This document shows positions 33,450 to 41,089 of a DNA stretch of 64,000 bases, piece by piece. The translations under genes were made by a program, and so were the position numbers. This stretch comes from Burkholderiaceae bacterium (GTDB lineage Bacteria; Pseudomonadota; Gammaproteobacteria; Burkholderiales; Burkholderiaceae_E). The stretch spans positions 1 through 64,000 of the forward strand of contig JADJVQ010000042.1 of the NCBI GenBank assembly GCA_016710525.1, in the 5' to 3' direction. A model generated the notes under the pieces. That model was not told the DNA's origin. It saw only the letters and a program-made list of their open reading frames with translations, and ran no database searches. The stretch's first letter is position 1. The number at the start of each line of letters is the position of its first letter.

Positions 33450-34097
33450 TTAGGGCGGCGGCTCCGCCGGGAAATCGGGCCCGGCGAAGAGGTACCGGCC
33501 GTAGTCCGCGATCTCGCCGCGCTTCGAGGCAACCTGATAGTCCAAGGTGGCGAAGCGGCCGTGGTATGACGCGCGCAGCGGGTACCCGACACGGTGTCGC
33601 CAGACGTTCTGCAGGAACACCGCGCGGCGTTCGCGCAGCCGGACGTCGGCGCTGTAGCGGCCGGTGCTCAGGTCCAGCGCATGGACCAGCTCGTGGACCA
33701 GCACGCCTCCTCTCCAGTGCGCACTGCCATCGTCGACCGCGTCGCGGTTCAGGAACACGACGGCGTCGGTCGGCGTGCTGCGCCCCAGGCGCCTGGGCCG
33801 GCGATCGGCCGGCGCCGTATGGGCCCGGTCGCGGTCGGTGCCCCAGGTGGCGGGATCTTCGGTCAGCGGCCGCACGACGATGACTCCGCTCGACGCCCGG
33901 AGCGCCGCGACCAGTTCGCGCAGCAGAGGGTCGCGGGACCGTTCCAGTTCGGCCACGGCCGTGGCGAGTCGCAGATGAAACTGGGTATCGCGCGAGCCGG
34001 GCGGGGCGCCGGTCACCAGCACGGCTCGCACGGGCTGCGCGGCCAAGGTTGCGGCGGCGGCCAGGGCGAGGACCAGCCAGCGGACCCATGGCCTCAT
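33450..34097 (-). CDS. Exported small protein with an HExxH metallopeptidase-like motif
   Basis: A 215-residue protein with a signal peptide (MRPWVRWLVLALAAAATLAA, cleaved near VRAVL). The segment GGVLVHELVHALDLSTGRYS around residue 135 contains H-E-L-V-H, the zinc motif of many metallopeptidases, followed by an aspartate. A basic stretch LRERRAVFLQNVWRHRVGYP follows, as in eukaryote-like or anthrax-lethal-factor-like folds, but I do not recognise the family. It is convergent with recG and lies just after a 15-base tandem repeat. Function is unknown; a periplasmic zinc protease is a guess. Confidence 0.6.
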   Translation of the reverse strand: MRPWVRWLVLALAAAATLAAQPVRAVLVTGAPPGSRDTQFHLRLATAVAELERSRDPLLRELVAALRASSGVIVVRPLTEDPATWGTDRDRAHTAPADRRPRRLGRSTPTDAVVFLNRDAVDDGSAHWRGGVLVHELVHALDLSTGRYSADVRLRERRAVFLQNVWRHRVGYPLRASYHGRFATLDYQVASKRGEIADYGRYLFAGPDFPAEPPP

Positions 34098-34110
34098 CGC
34101 GCCGACTCGG

Positions 34111-34170
34111 GCCTGCGAAGCGCCGGCCTGCGAAGCGCCGGCCTGCGAAGCGCCGGCCTGCGAAGCGCCG
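34111..34170. repeat. Four perfect 15-base tandem repeats
   Basis: GCCTGCGAAGCGCCG is repeated four times without a mismatch at 34111, 34126, 34141 and 34156. A partial fifth copy starts at 34171 (GCCTGCGC...). The block is between the asparaginase 3' end and the start of the HExxH gene. Copy number could vary by slippage. It could also shape the transcript end of the asparaginase gene. Confidence 0.85.
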
Positions 34171-34200
34171 GCCTGCGCACCCCGGCCGGCCTTGGCGGCC

Positions 34201-35202
34201 TCAGGCGCGGTCGTACAAACCTTGCAGATCGCCCGACCGCGTTCCGGCGGCCAGCGCCAGCATCAGCAGCACCCGCGCCTTCTGGGGCGGCAGGCGTGCG
34301 GCGGTGATCGTGCCGAGCGAGTCGTCGTCGAACATCGGGCTGTTGCGGGTGATGGTGCCCTCCAGGCCGCGGCCGGCGCGAACCACCACGATGCCGTCAC
34401 GCACGGCCTGCGCAATCTGGGGGCGCAGGGCGAGCGGGATGTTGCCATTGCCGGTGCCCGCGTAGACCAGGCCGGCGGGGCGCGAGGCGATGATCGCCGC
34501 GAGAGTGTCGGCATCGCCGCCGGAATGGCCGAACACGACGGCGACCCGCGGCAGGTCCGTGCCGGGCGCCAGATCGAGCACCGGGCGTGCGGCCAGCGAC
34601 GGGTCGTGCGCGCGGTGAAAGCCGGCCTGGCCGTCAGCCACCGACCCCAGCTCGCCGAAGCTGCCGCTGCTGAAGGCCTCGACGCTCGAAAAGTGCCGCT
34701 TGCCGACCCAGGCTGCGCTGTGGATGCGCTCGTTCATGACCACCAGCACACCCCGGTCGCGCGACGCGGGGTCCAGCGCCACCATGGCGGCATTGAACAC
34801 GTTGGCCGGTCCGTCGGGCGAATGCGCCGTTCCCGGACGCATCGCGCCGGTCAGCACCACCGGCCGCGGATCGCTCAGGCTGTGGTGCAGCAGGAAGGCG
34901 GTCTCCTCCAGCGTGTCGGTGCCATGGGTGATGACGACGCCGGTGAGCGCCGGGTCGGCCAGTCCCGTCAGGACGGCCTGCCGGATTGCCAGCCAGTCGG
35001 TGGCGTCGATTTCGTAGCTGCCCTTCTGGACCGGCTGCGCGAACGACAGCCGCGCATGATCGGCCAGGCCGGGCACGGCACCGGCCAGCGCGGCGATCGG
35101 CACTTTGGCGGCCTCGTAGCGGGTGCTCAATTCGGGGCTGGCGCCGGCTCCGGCGATCGTGCCGCCGGTGCCGATGATCAACAGCTGGGCGTTTGTCTTC
35201 AT
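34201..35202 (-). CDS. Type II-like asparaginase/glutaminase
   Basis: A 333-residue asparaginase converting L-asparagine to aspartate and ammonia. It shows LLIIGTGGTIAGAGA at the N-terminus with the first catalytic threonine, ITHGTDTLEETAFLLHHSLS near residue 95 with the second threonine-aspartate pair, and VVLTGAMRPGTAHSPDGPAN for the lysine/glutamate loop (here A-M-R). There is no signal peptide, so unlike the classic periplasmic AnsB it should be cytoplasmic. It starts 1 base after the dgoK stop codon, so the two are cotranscribed. The pairing with a sugar-acid kinase is unusual. Confidence 0.88.
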   Translation of the reverse strand: MKTNAQLLIIGTGGTIAGAGASPELSTRYEAAKVPIAALAGAVPGLADHARLSFAQPVQKGSYEIDATDWLAIRQAVLTGLADPALTGVVITHGTDTLEETAFLLHHSLSDPRPVVLTGAMRPGTAHSPDGPANVFNAAMVALDPASRDRGVLVVMNERIHSAAWVGKRHFSSVEAFSSGSFGELGSVADGQAGFHRAHDPSLAARPVLDLAPGTDLPRVAVVFGHSGGDADTLAAIIASRPAGLVYAGTGNGNIPLALRPQIAQAVRDGIVVVRAGRGLEGTITRNSPMFDDDSLGTITAARLPPQKARVLLMLALAAGTRSGDLQGLYDRA

Positions 35203-35203
35203 C

Positions 35204-36220
35204 TCACACCATCTTCAGGTAGTTGGGGACCAGTCCGGCGTGTACCGCGATCGCGAACAGGCCTTCGGCGGTGCACTCTTCGGACGCGATGCTGGCCGGC
35301 AGGCCCAGCGTGTGCAGCGCGCGAGCATACCGCGAGGCGAGTTCGGTGGACCCGACCAGCGCGGGCTGCAGTTCGTCGCCGCACCAGGCCCAGGCATCGG
35401 CGATTTCGGCGCCGATCAGCAGGCCGGACAGATAAGCCGGCAGCTGGCTGGCGCTGAACCGCTCGAAGAGTCCCTCGGTGCGCACCATGAACAGCAGGTG
35501 CAGCAGCGCACCCGGCTGCGCGTGCCCCTGCTGCACGCCGATGTCGTAGGCGGCGCGCGCGTGCAGCTGTGCCTCGGCATCGTCGGCCGCGGGATCGGCG
35601 CACAGCCGTCCGAGGATCGAATGATTGCGCAGCACGGCGAAGGTCTCGCCGGTCAGGTAGGTGCGCAGCGCCACGATGCGGTGGTCGCGCACCTCGACCC
35701 ACTTGCTGTGGGTGCCTGGCAGCACGAACAGGCCGTCGCGGTGCGCGGCATCGGCCGGCAGCAGCAAGGAGCGCGCGGCCAGTGCGCCGAACACCTGGGT
35801 CTCTTCGCCGCGCATGACGTCGGTCGCGCCCATCTGCGTGCTGGCCTGCACGCCGGGCACGAGCCGGAACACCCGGCCCGCGGCATCGTCCAGCCGGCTC
35901 AGGCGGCTGGCGATTTCCTCGAAGCCGGCAGGGGCATGGGCGTACGGGGCTTCGCGCCAGCCCTGGCGCGAACCGATCATGCCGCTGGCAATCACGGGCA
36001 GGCTGGGGTCGGCCGCCAGCCAGGGCGCACACAGGCCTTCGAAGGCTTCTCGAAACCGTCCTTCGGGCACCGCCAGGATGCCCTGGGACGCCTGCAGCCG
36101 CTGCAGTTCGGTGCCATAGGCATCGAACAGGTAGGCGCGAAGCGAGGTCGTGCCCCAGTCGAGCCCGATCAGCACCGGGTGGCGGGGGGATTGCGGGTCG
36201 GGGGCGGCGCTGGCGGGCAT
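35204..36220 (-). CDS. dgoK: 2-dehydro-3-deoxygalactonokinase (DgoK)
   Basis: A 338-residue sugar-acid kinase of the DgoK family, phosphorylating 2-keto-3-deoxygalactonate in the De Ley-Doudoroff route. Its key segments are LIGLDWGTTSLRAYLFDAYG near residue 18 (phosphate-binding GTT loop), SGMIGSRQGWREAPYAHAPA near residue 78, VLPGTHSKWVEVRDHRIVAL near residue 168 and YLTGETFAVLRNHSILGRLC. The aldolase and dehydratase partners of the galactonate pathway are absent here. It is divergent from oxyR. Confidence 0.88.
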   Translation of the reverse strand: MPASAAPDPQSPRHPVLIGLDWGTTSLRAYLFDAYGTELQRLQASQGILAVPEGRFREAFEGLCAPWLAADPSLPVIASGMIGSRQGWREAPYAHAPAGFEEIASRLSRLDDAAGRVFRLVPGVQASTQMGATDVMRGEETQVFGALAARSLLLPADAAHRDGLFVLPGTHSKWVEVRDHRIVALRTYLTGETFAVLRNHSILGRLCADPAADDAEAQLHARAAYDIGVQQGHAQPGALLHLLFMVRTEGLFERFSASQLPAYLSGLLIGAEIADAWAWCGDELQPALVGSTELASRYARALHTLGLPASIASEECTAEGLFAIAVHAGLVPNYLKMV

Positions 36221-36310
36221 GATGTGTGATCGTCGAAAGCGGTCCGGCCGAGTATGCCCGAGCCCGCGTCAGCAGGCCCCGGAAGTGCTTGGTATCATCG
36301 CGAAGCCGCC

Positions 36311-37255
36311 ATGACTCTCACCGAACTCAAGTACATCGTCGCGGTGGCGCGCGAGCGCCACTTCGGTCGCGCCGCCGAGGCCTGTTTCGTCAGCCAGCCC
36401 ACGCTCTCGGTGGCCATCCGAAAACTCGAGGAAGAGCTGGGCATCCAGCTGTTCGAACGCAGTCACGCTGAAGTCTCGGTCACGCCCATCGGCGAGCAGG
36501 TGGTCGAACAGGCGCAGCGCGTGCTCGAACAGACCAACATGCTGCGCGAGATCGCCCGCCTGGGCACCGATCCGCTGTCGGGTCCGCTGCGGGTAGGCAT
36601 CATCTACACCATCGGGCCCTACCTGCTGCCGCGGCTGATCCGGCGCACCATCGTCGATGCGCCGCAGATGCCGCTGATCCTGCAGGAAAACTTCACCGTC
36701 AAGCTGCTCGAGCATCTGCGCCAGGGGGACATCGACGTGGCCATCCTGGCCGAGCCCTTTCCGGTGCAAGGCCTGATGACCCAGGCGGTGTACGACGAAC
36801 CGTTCGTGGTGGCTGTGCCGCGCCAGCATGCGTGGCGCGCGCGGACGGCCATCTCGTCGCGCGAACTGAAGTCCGAGACCATGCTGCTGCTGGGCACCGG
36901 TCATTGTTTTCGGGACCATGTGCTCGAGGTCTGTCCCGAGCTGTCGCGTTATTCGCAGGCCAGCGCGGGCATCCAGAAGACGTTCGAAGGGTCTTCGCTC
37001 GAAACCATCCGCCACATGGTGGCCTCGGGCATCGGCATCACCGTGCTGCCCGCCATGGCGCGCACCGAGGCCGGCGACGACTCGCTGCTGCACTACGTGC
37101 CCTTCGAGGCGCCGGCTCCGCTGCGACGGGTGTCGCTGGCCTGGCGCAAGAGCTTTCCGCGGCTGGAGGCGGTGGCGGCGCTGCGCGACGCGGTGTTGAA
37201 TGCCGACCTTCCGGACGTGGCCAAGCTCCCCCATGAGGCGCCGGTGGCACACTGA
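36311..37255 (+). CDS. oxyR: Hydrogen peroxide sensor/regulator OxyR
   Basis: A 314-residue LysR-type regulator from ATG 36311 (MTLTELKYIVAVARERHFGR). The winged HTH continues AAEACFVSQPTLSVAIRKLE. The sensing pair is present as LLLGTGHCFRDHVLEVCPEL near residue 200, in which two cysteines nine residues apart form a disulfide with peroxide, as in E. coli OxyR Cys199/Cys208. It activates catalase, peroxidase and related genes on oxidation. The recG-oxyR order is common in Burkholderiales; here asparaginase, dgoK and the HExxH gene intervene. Confidence 0.95.
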   Translation: MTLTELKYIVAVARERHFGRAAEACFVSQPTLSVAIRKLEEELGIQLFERSHAEVSVTPIGEQVVEQAQRVLEQTNMLREIARLGTDPLSGPLRVGIIYTIGPYLLPRLIRRTIVDAPQMPLILQENFTVKLLEHLRQGDIDVAILAEPFPVQGLMTQAVYDEPFVVAVPRQHAWRARTAISSRELKSETMLLLGTGHCFRDHVLEVCPELSRYSQASAGIQKTFEGSSLETIRHMVASGIGITVLPAMARTEAGDDSLLHYVPFEAPAPLRRVSLAWRKSFPRLEAVAALRDAVLNADLPDVAKLPHEAPVAH

Positions 37256-37354
37256 TTGCAAGCGACTCCTTGACCGCCCGGCGGCCGCGGCGGCTGGCCC
37301 ACCCCCTATCGAACGAACCCGCGGGCGCTTGGGCGCCCCCCTGGAGAACCCCGG

Positions 37355-38266
37355 ATGAGCCGTCCTGACTACCCCACCATCGATCAGACCATCGGCCGTA
37401 CGCCGCTGGTGCGACTGCAGCGCCTGCCCGGGGAGGGCCATGCCAGTCGAGGCAACGTCATCCTGGGCAAGCTGGAGGGCAACAACCCGGCTGGCTCGGT
37501 CAAGGACCGGCCGGCGCTGGCGATGATCGCGCGCGCCGAGGCCCGCGGCGACATCAGGCCGGGCGACACGCTGATCGAGGCCACCTCGGGCAACACCGGC
37601 ATCGCGCTGGCGATGGCGGCGGCGATCAAGGGCTACCGGATGGTGCTGATCATGCCGGACAACCTGTCGCTGGAGCGGCGCCAGGCGATGACGGCCTACG
37701 GAGCCGAACTGGTGCTGGTCACCAGGGAGCAGGGCATGGAAGGGGCGCGCGACCTGGCCGACCGGATGCAGGCGCAGGGGCAGGGCCGGGTGCTCGACCA
37801 GTTCTCCAACGACGACAACTGGGCGGCCCATTACGAGACCACCGGGCCCGAGCTGTGGGAGGACACGCGCGGCCAGATCACCCACTTCATCTCGGCGATG
37901 GGCACCACCGGCACCATCACCGGCGTGTCGCGCTACCTGAAGGAGCACAATCCGGCGGTGCGCATCATCGGTGCGCAGCCCGAGGAAGGCTCGTCGATTC
38001 CGGGCATCCGCAAGTGGGCCGATGCCTACCTGCCGCGCATCTACCAGCACGCCATGGTCGATGAGGTCGCCTATGTGTCGCAGGCCGATGCCGAATCGAT
38101 GGCGCGCCGGCTGGCGGCCGAAGAAGGCATCTTCTGCGGCATCTCGGCGGCCGGTGCCTGTTGCATCGCGCTGCGCCTGGCGCAGACCGTGCGCGATGCG
38201 ACCATCGTGTTCGTGGTCTGCGATCGCGGCGACCGCTACCTGTCGACCGGGGTGTTCCCGGCGTGA
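37355..38266 (+). CDS. cysM: Cysteine synthase B (CysM)
   Basis: A 303-residue PLP enzyme that makes cysteine from O-acetylserine and sulfide or thiosulfate. The active-site lysine is in KLEGNNPAGSVKDRPALAMI near residue 47. The substrate loop TSGNTGIALAMAAAIKGYRM and phosphate-binding GTTGTITGVSRYLKEHNPAV follow. The N-P-A-G-S-V-K-D-R context and the C-terminal ISAAGACCIALRLAQ favour CysM over CysK. The next gene starts with GTG overlapping the cysM stop (GTGA), so it heads a three-gene unit with two drug/metabolite exporters, perhaps for cysteine or thiol export. Confidence 0.93.
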   Translation: MSRPDYPTIDQTIGRTPLVRLQRLPGEGHASRGNVILGKLEGNNPAGSVKDRPALAMIARAEARGDIRPGDTLIEATSGNTGIALAMAAAIKGYRMVLIMPDNLSLERRQAMTAYGAELVLVTREQGMEGARDLADRMQAQGQGRVLDQFSNDDNWAAHYETTGPELWEDTRGQITHFISAMGTTGTITGVSRYLKEHNPAVRIIGAQPEEGSSIPGIRKWADAYLPRIYQHAMVDEVAYVSQADAESMARRLAAEEGIFCGISAAGACCIALRLAQTVRDATIVFVVCDRGDRYLSTGVFPA

Positions 38267-39168
38267 ACGCGCCCCCTGGGGCGCGGCCTCAGCATCCGGT
38301 CAAGGGCATCGCGCTGCTGCTGGCGGCGGTCACTTCGTTCGCGATCATGGAGGCCATCGTCAAGTGGCTGGCCCTGCGCAATCCGGTGCCGATGATCGTG
38401 TTCTCGCGCTACTTCTTCAACGCGCTGCTGATGCTGATCATCTACTGGCCGAGCATGGGCGCCTCGCTGGTCCAGTCGCGCCGCCCGGGCATGCAGTGGC
38501 TGCGCGGCGCGGTGCTGGGGATCTCGTCGATCCTGTTCTTCGCCGGGCTGTCTTTCCTGCCGCTGGCCGAGGCCGCTTCGATGACCGCGATCGCACCCAT
38601 TCTCGTCACGGTGCTGGCGGTGCGGCTGCTGGGTGAACGCGCGCCGCGCGGTGCGGCCTGGGCGCTGGCCTGCAGCTTCACCGGCGTGCTGCTGATCGTG
38701 CGCCCGGGCGGCGCGGTGTTCAGCTGGGCCGCGCTGCTGCCGCTGGGCAGCGCGCTGTGTTACACGGTTTATCAGCTGCTCACGCGCAAGCTGTCGACCA
38801 TCGACAGCGGCACGGTCACCCAGTTCATGGGTGCGCTGGTGGCCACGCTGCTGCTGGGCCTGATGGTGCCGTTCTACTGGCGGATGCCCGACCACGCGCT
38901 GGACATGGCGCTGATGGTGGCGATCGGCGCGATCGGCGGTTTCGGGCATCTGCTGCTGGTGCGGGCGTTTGCCGTCGCGCCGGCCTCGCTGCTGGCGCCC
39001 TTCACCTATTTCCATCTCGTGGTGGCGCTGCTGCTGGGTTTCGTGGTGTTCGGCAACATGCCGGACACCATCGCGCTGACGGGCATGGGGCTGATCGTGT
39101 CCACGGGTGTCGTGATGGCGCTGCGCCAGCGCGCGCCCGGCCGGGCGGCTGCGGCGGCGCAGGACTGA
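38263..39168 (+). CDS. EamA-type DMT transporter (copy 1)
   Basis: A 301-residue, ten-helix drug/metabolite transporter. The start is GTG 38263, which overlaps the cysM stop by 4 bases (GTGA). It has two EamA repeats: KGIALLLAAVTSFAIMEAIV at the start, LAEAASMTAIAPILVTVLAV near residue 105, and LLGFVVFGNMPDTIALTGMG near residue 265. RhtA/YddG-like members export amino acids or their derivatives; coupling to CysM makes cysteine-related solutes plausible. Confidence 0.87.
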   Translation: MNAPPGARPQHPVKGIALLLAAVTSFAIMEAIVKWLALRNPVPMIVFSRYFFNALLMLIIYWPSMGASLVQSRRPGMQWLRGAVLGISSILFFAGLSFLPLAEAASMTAIAPILVTVLAVRLLGERAPRGAAWALACSFTGVLLIVRPGGAVFSWAALLPLGSALCYTVYQLLTRKLSTIDSGTVTQFMGALVATLLLGLMVPFYWRMPDHALDMALMVAIGAIGGFGHLLLVRAFAVAPASLLAPFTYFHLVVALLLGFVVFGNMPDTIALTGMGLIVSTGVVMALRQRAPGRAAAAAQD

Positions 39169-40052
39169 TGGGGCCGGTCTCGCCGAGCGCATTGCGCGGC
39201 ATCGCCCTGATGGTCGGAGCCGGCGCGTCGTTCGCCGTGCTGGACAGCGTCGCCAAGACCCTGGCGGCGACCTATCCCTCGCCGATGGTCGCCTGGGCGC
39301 GCTACCTGTTCCACGTGGTGGTCATGGTGGCCGTGCTGGCGCCCAGCCATGGCCGCCGGCTGCTCCGGACCCGCCGTCCGGATCTGCAGGTGCTGCGCGG
39401 GCTTTGCCTGGGCACCTCGTCGCTGTGCTTCTTCGGCGCCATCGCGCACATGCCGCTGGCCGAGGCGACCTCCATCGTCGCGATCGCCCCGATCCTGATC
39501 GCCCTGGCCGCGGTGCGCTGGCTGGGCGAGAAGGCGCCCCCGGGCACCGGCGTGTCGCTGGTGCTGTCGTTCCTCGGCGTGCTGCTGATCGTGCGTCCGG
39601 GCACGGCCCTGTTCGGCTGGGCGGCCGTGCTGCCGCTGGCCACCGCGATGTTCGTGACAGGCTACCAGCTGCTGACCCGACGGCTCAATGGCGAGGACGA
39701 TGGCGTGGCGACACTGTTCATCGGGGCGGTGGTGGTGACGGTGGTGCTGAGCGCGATCATGCCGTGGTACTGGGTCACGCCGCATTCGTGGTTCGACATG
39801 GCGCTGTTCGTGGCGACCGGCGCGATCGGCGCCGGCGGCCACTGGCTGCTGGTGCGCGCCTACGCGCACGCGTCGGCCGCGGCGCTGGCGCCCTACGGGT
39901 ATGCGCACGCGGTGATGTCGCTGCCGATGGGCTACCTGGTGTTCGGCAATTTTCCGGACCGCATCGCGCTGGCCGGCATGGCGATCATCGTGGCCACCGG
40001 GGTGTGGATGGCCACGCGCCGCACAGGCAAGGTCGGGCCGACCGACGACTGA
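39168..40052 (+). CDS. EamA-type DMT transporter (copy 2)
   Basis: A 294-residue paralogue of the previous protein whose ATG overlaps that gene's stop (TGATG). Repeats include GIALMVGAGASFAVLDSVAK, LAEATSIVAIAPILIALAAV and PMGYLVFGNFPDRIALAGMA. The two copies share their overall layout and are of near-equal length, which suggests tandem duplication; a heterodimer is possible. Translation of all three genes of this unit is likely coupled. Confidence 0.87.
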   Translation: MGPVSPSALRGIALMVGAGASFAVLDSVAKTLAATYPSPMVAWARYLFHVVVMVAVLAPSHGRRLLRTRRPDLQVLRGLCLGTSSLCFFGAIAHMPLAEATSIVAIAPILIALAAVRWLGEKAPPGTGVSLVLSFLGVLLIVRPGTALFGWAAVLPLATAMFVTGYQLLTRRLNGEDDGVATLFIGAVVVTVVLSAIMPWYWVTPHSWFDMALFVATGAIGAGGHWLLVRAYAHASAAALAPYGYAHAVMSLPMGYLVFGNFPDRIALAGMAIIVATGVWMATRRTGKVGPTDD

Positions 40053-40072
40053 GGGCGGCTCGCGGCTGCCGA

Positions 40073-40915
40073 TCAGTCGAGCAGATCGGGCTGTTCCTTG
40101 ACGATGCGCGCGAACAGCGGCTGGAACTGGAACCAGCCGGCGTTGGGCGTGCCGATCAGCTCGAAGGCCTGACGGGCCGACTCCGCACGGATCAGCCTGG
40201 GTGCGGCGCCGGTGCGCGCGCTGGCCGCTTCGGCGCTCAGCTGCACCTGGCAGGAACGCTCCATCGTGATGTACCACCAGGCCGCCTCGTCGACGGTCTG
40301 CCCGACCGTGAGCAGGCCGTGGTTCTGCAGGATGACCGCCTTGCACCGGCCCAGCGACCGGGCCACCCGCGCGCCTTCCTCGAGGTCGACCACCACGCCG
40401 CCGAAGTCGTCGTACAGCGCGTGATCGTTGTAGAACGCGCAGACGTCCTGGGTGATCGGGTCGAGCAGGCGGCCCAGCGTGGACCAGGTGCGGCCCCAGG
40501 TGGAGTGCGAGTGCGCCGCGGCGTGCGCATCGGGCCGTGCCTGATGGACGTTCGAGTGGATCGCGAACGCGGCCCGGTTCACCGGGTGGCGGCCCTCGAC
40601 GACCTCGCCGTGATGGTCGCAACGGATCAGGTTGGAGACGCAGACCTGGCTGAAATGCACGCCGAACGGGTTGACCCAGAAGGTATCGGGGAACTCCGGA
40701 TCGCGCGCGGTGATATGGCCGGCTACGCCCTCGTCGAAACCGAACTTCGAGAACAGCCGGAACGCGGCGGCCAGACGCTGCTTGCGGTGCAGGCGCTCTT
40801 CGCGGGCGCTGGCGAACACCGGCGGGGTCATCATGTTCCTGGTGTCGGGCGCGGCCTTCGCGTAGTCGAGTGCGGCTTGCGCGTGATCCAGGGCGGCGCG
40901 GTCAGGTGAATTCAT
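40073..40915 (-). CDS. Class II aldolase/adducin family protein
   Basis: A 280-residue zinc-dependent aldolase-fold protein. It shows FSKFGFDEGVAGHITARDPE near residue 60 (phosphate/substrate loop with G-H), AHSHSTWGRTWSTLGRLLDP near residue 135 (H-S-H zinc ligands), ILQNHGLLTVGQTVDEAAWW near residue 200 (third zinc His) and YITMERSCQVQLSAEAASAR. It lacks features of a specific sugar aldolase such as FucA or AraD, and resembles the adducin-like group used on diverse sugar or acid substrates. It is convergent with the EamA genes and divergent from an FMO-like gene. Confidence 0.85.
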   Translation of the reverse strand: MNSPDRAALDHAQAALDYAKAAPDTRNMMTPPVFASAREERLHRKQRLAAAFRLFSKFGFDEGVAGHITARDPEFPDTFWVNPFGVHFSQVCVSNLIRCDHHGEVVEGRHPVNRAAFAIHSNVHQARPDAHAAAHSHSTWGRTWSTLGRLLDPITQDVCAFYNDHALYDDFGGVVVDLEEGARVARSLGRCKAVILQNHGLLTVGQTVDEAAWWYITMERSCQVQLSAEAASARTGAAPRLIRAESARQAFELIGTPNAGWFQFQPLFARIVKEQPDLLD

Positions 40916-41089
40916 GGGGGACTTCCGTGCGGGTCGAAAAGCGGCAGGATGCGCTCCGATCGCATGGCCGGCAAGCGAGGTGCCCGCTGCCGGCGCAGAA
41001 CCCGGAATCTCATGGACGAGCCATCGGGCGAATCTTGATATCGTCGGCGCACCGAATCGACCCGCAGTGTGCGGGACTGGAGAGCACCG

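Noticed and set aside
33400..33475. A terminator hairpin between recG and the HExxH gene.
   Set aside because: A GGCGG...CCGCC stem exists, but it lies inside the 3' coding end of the HExxH gene and has no T-run.
34111..34170. Could the 15-base repeats be a CRISPR array?
   Set aside because: The copies are directly adjacent without spacers, the unit is only 15 bases, and no cas genes are present.
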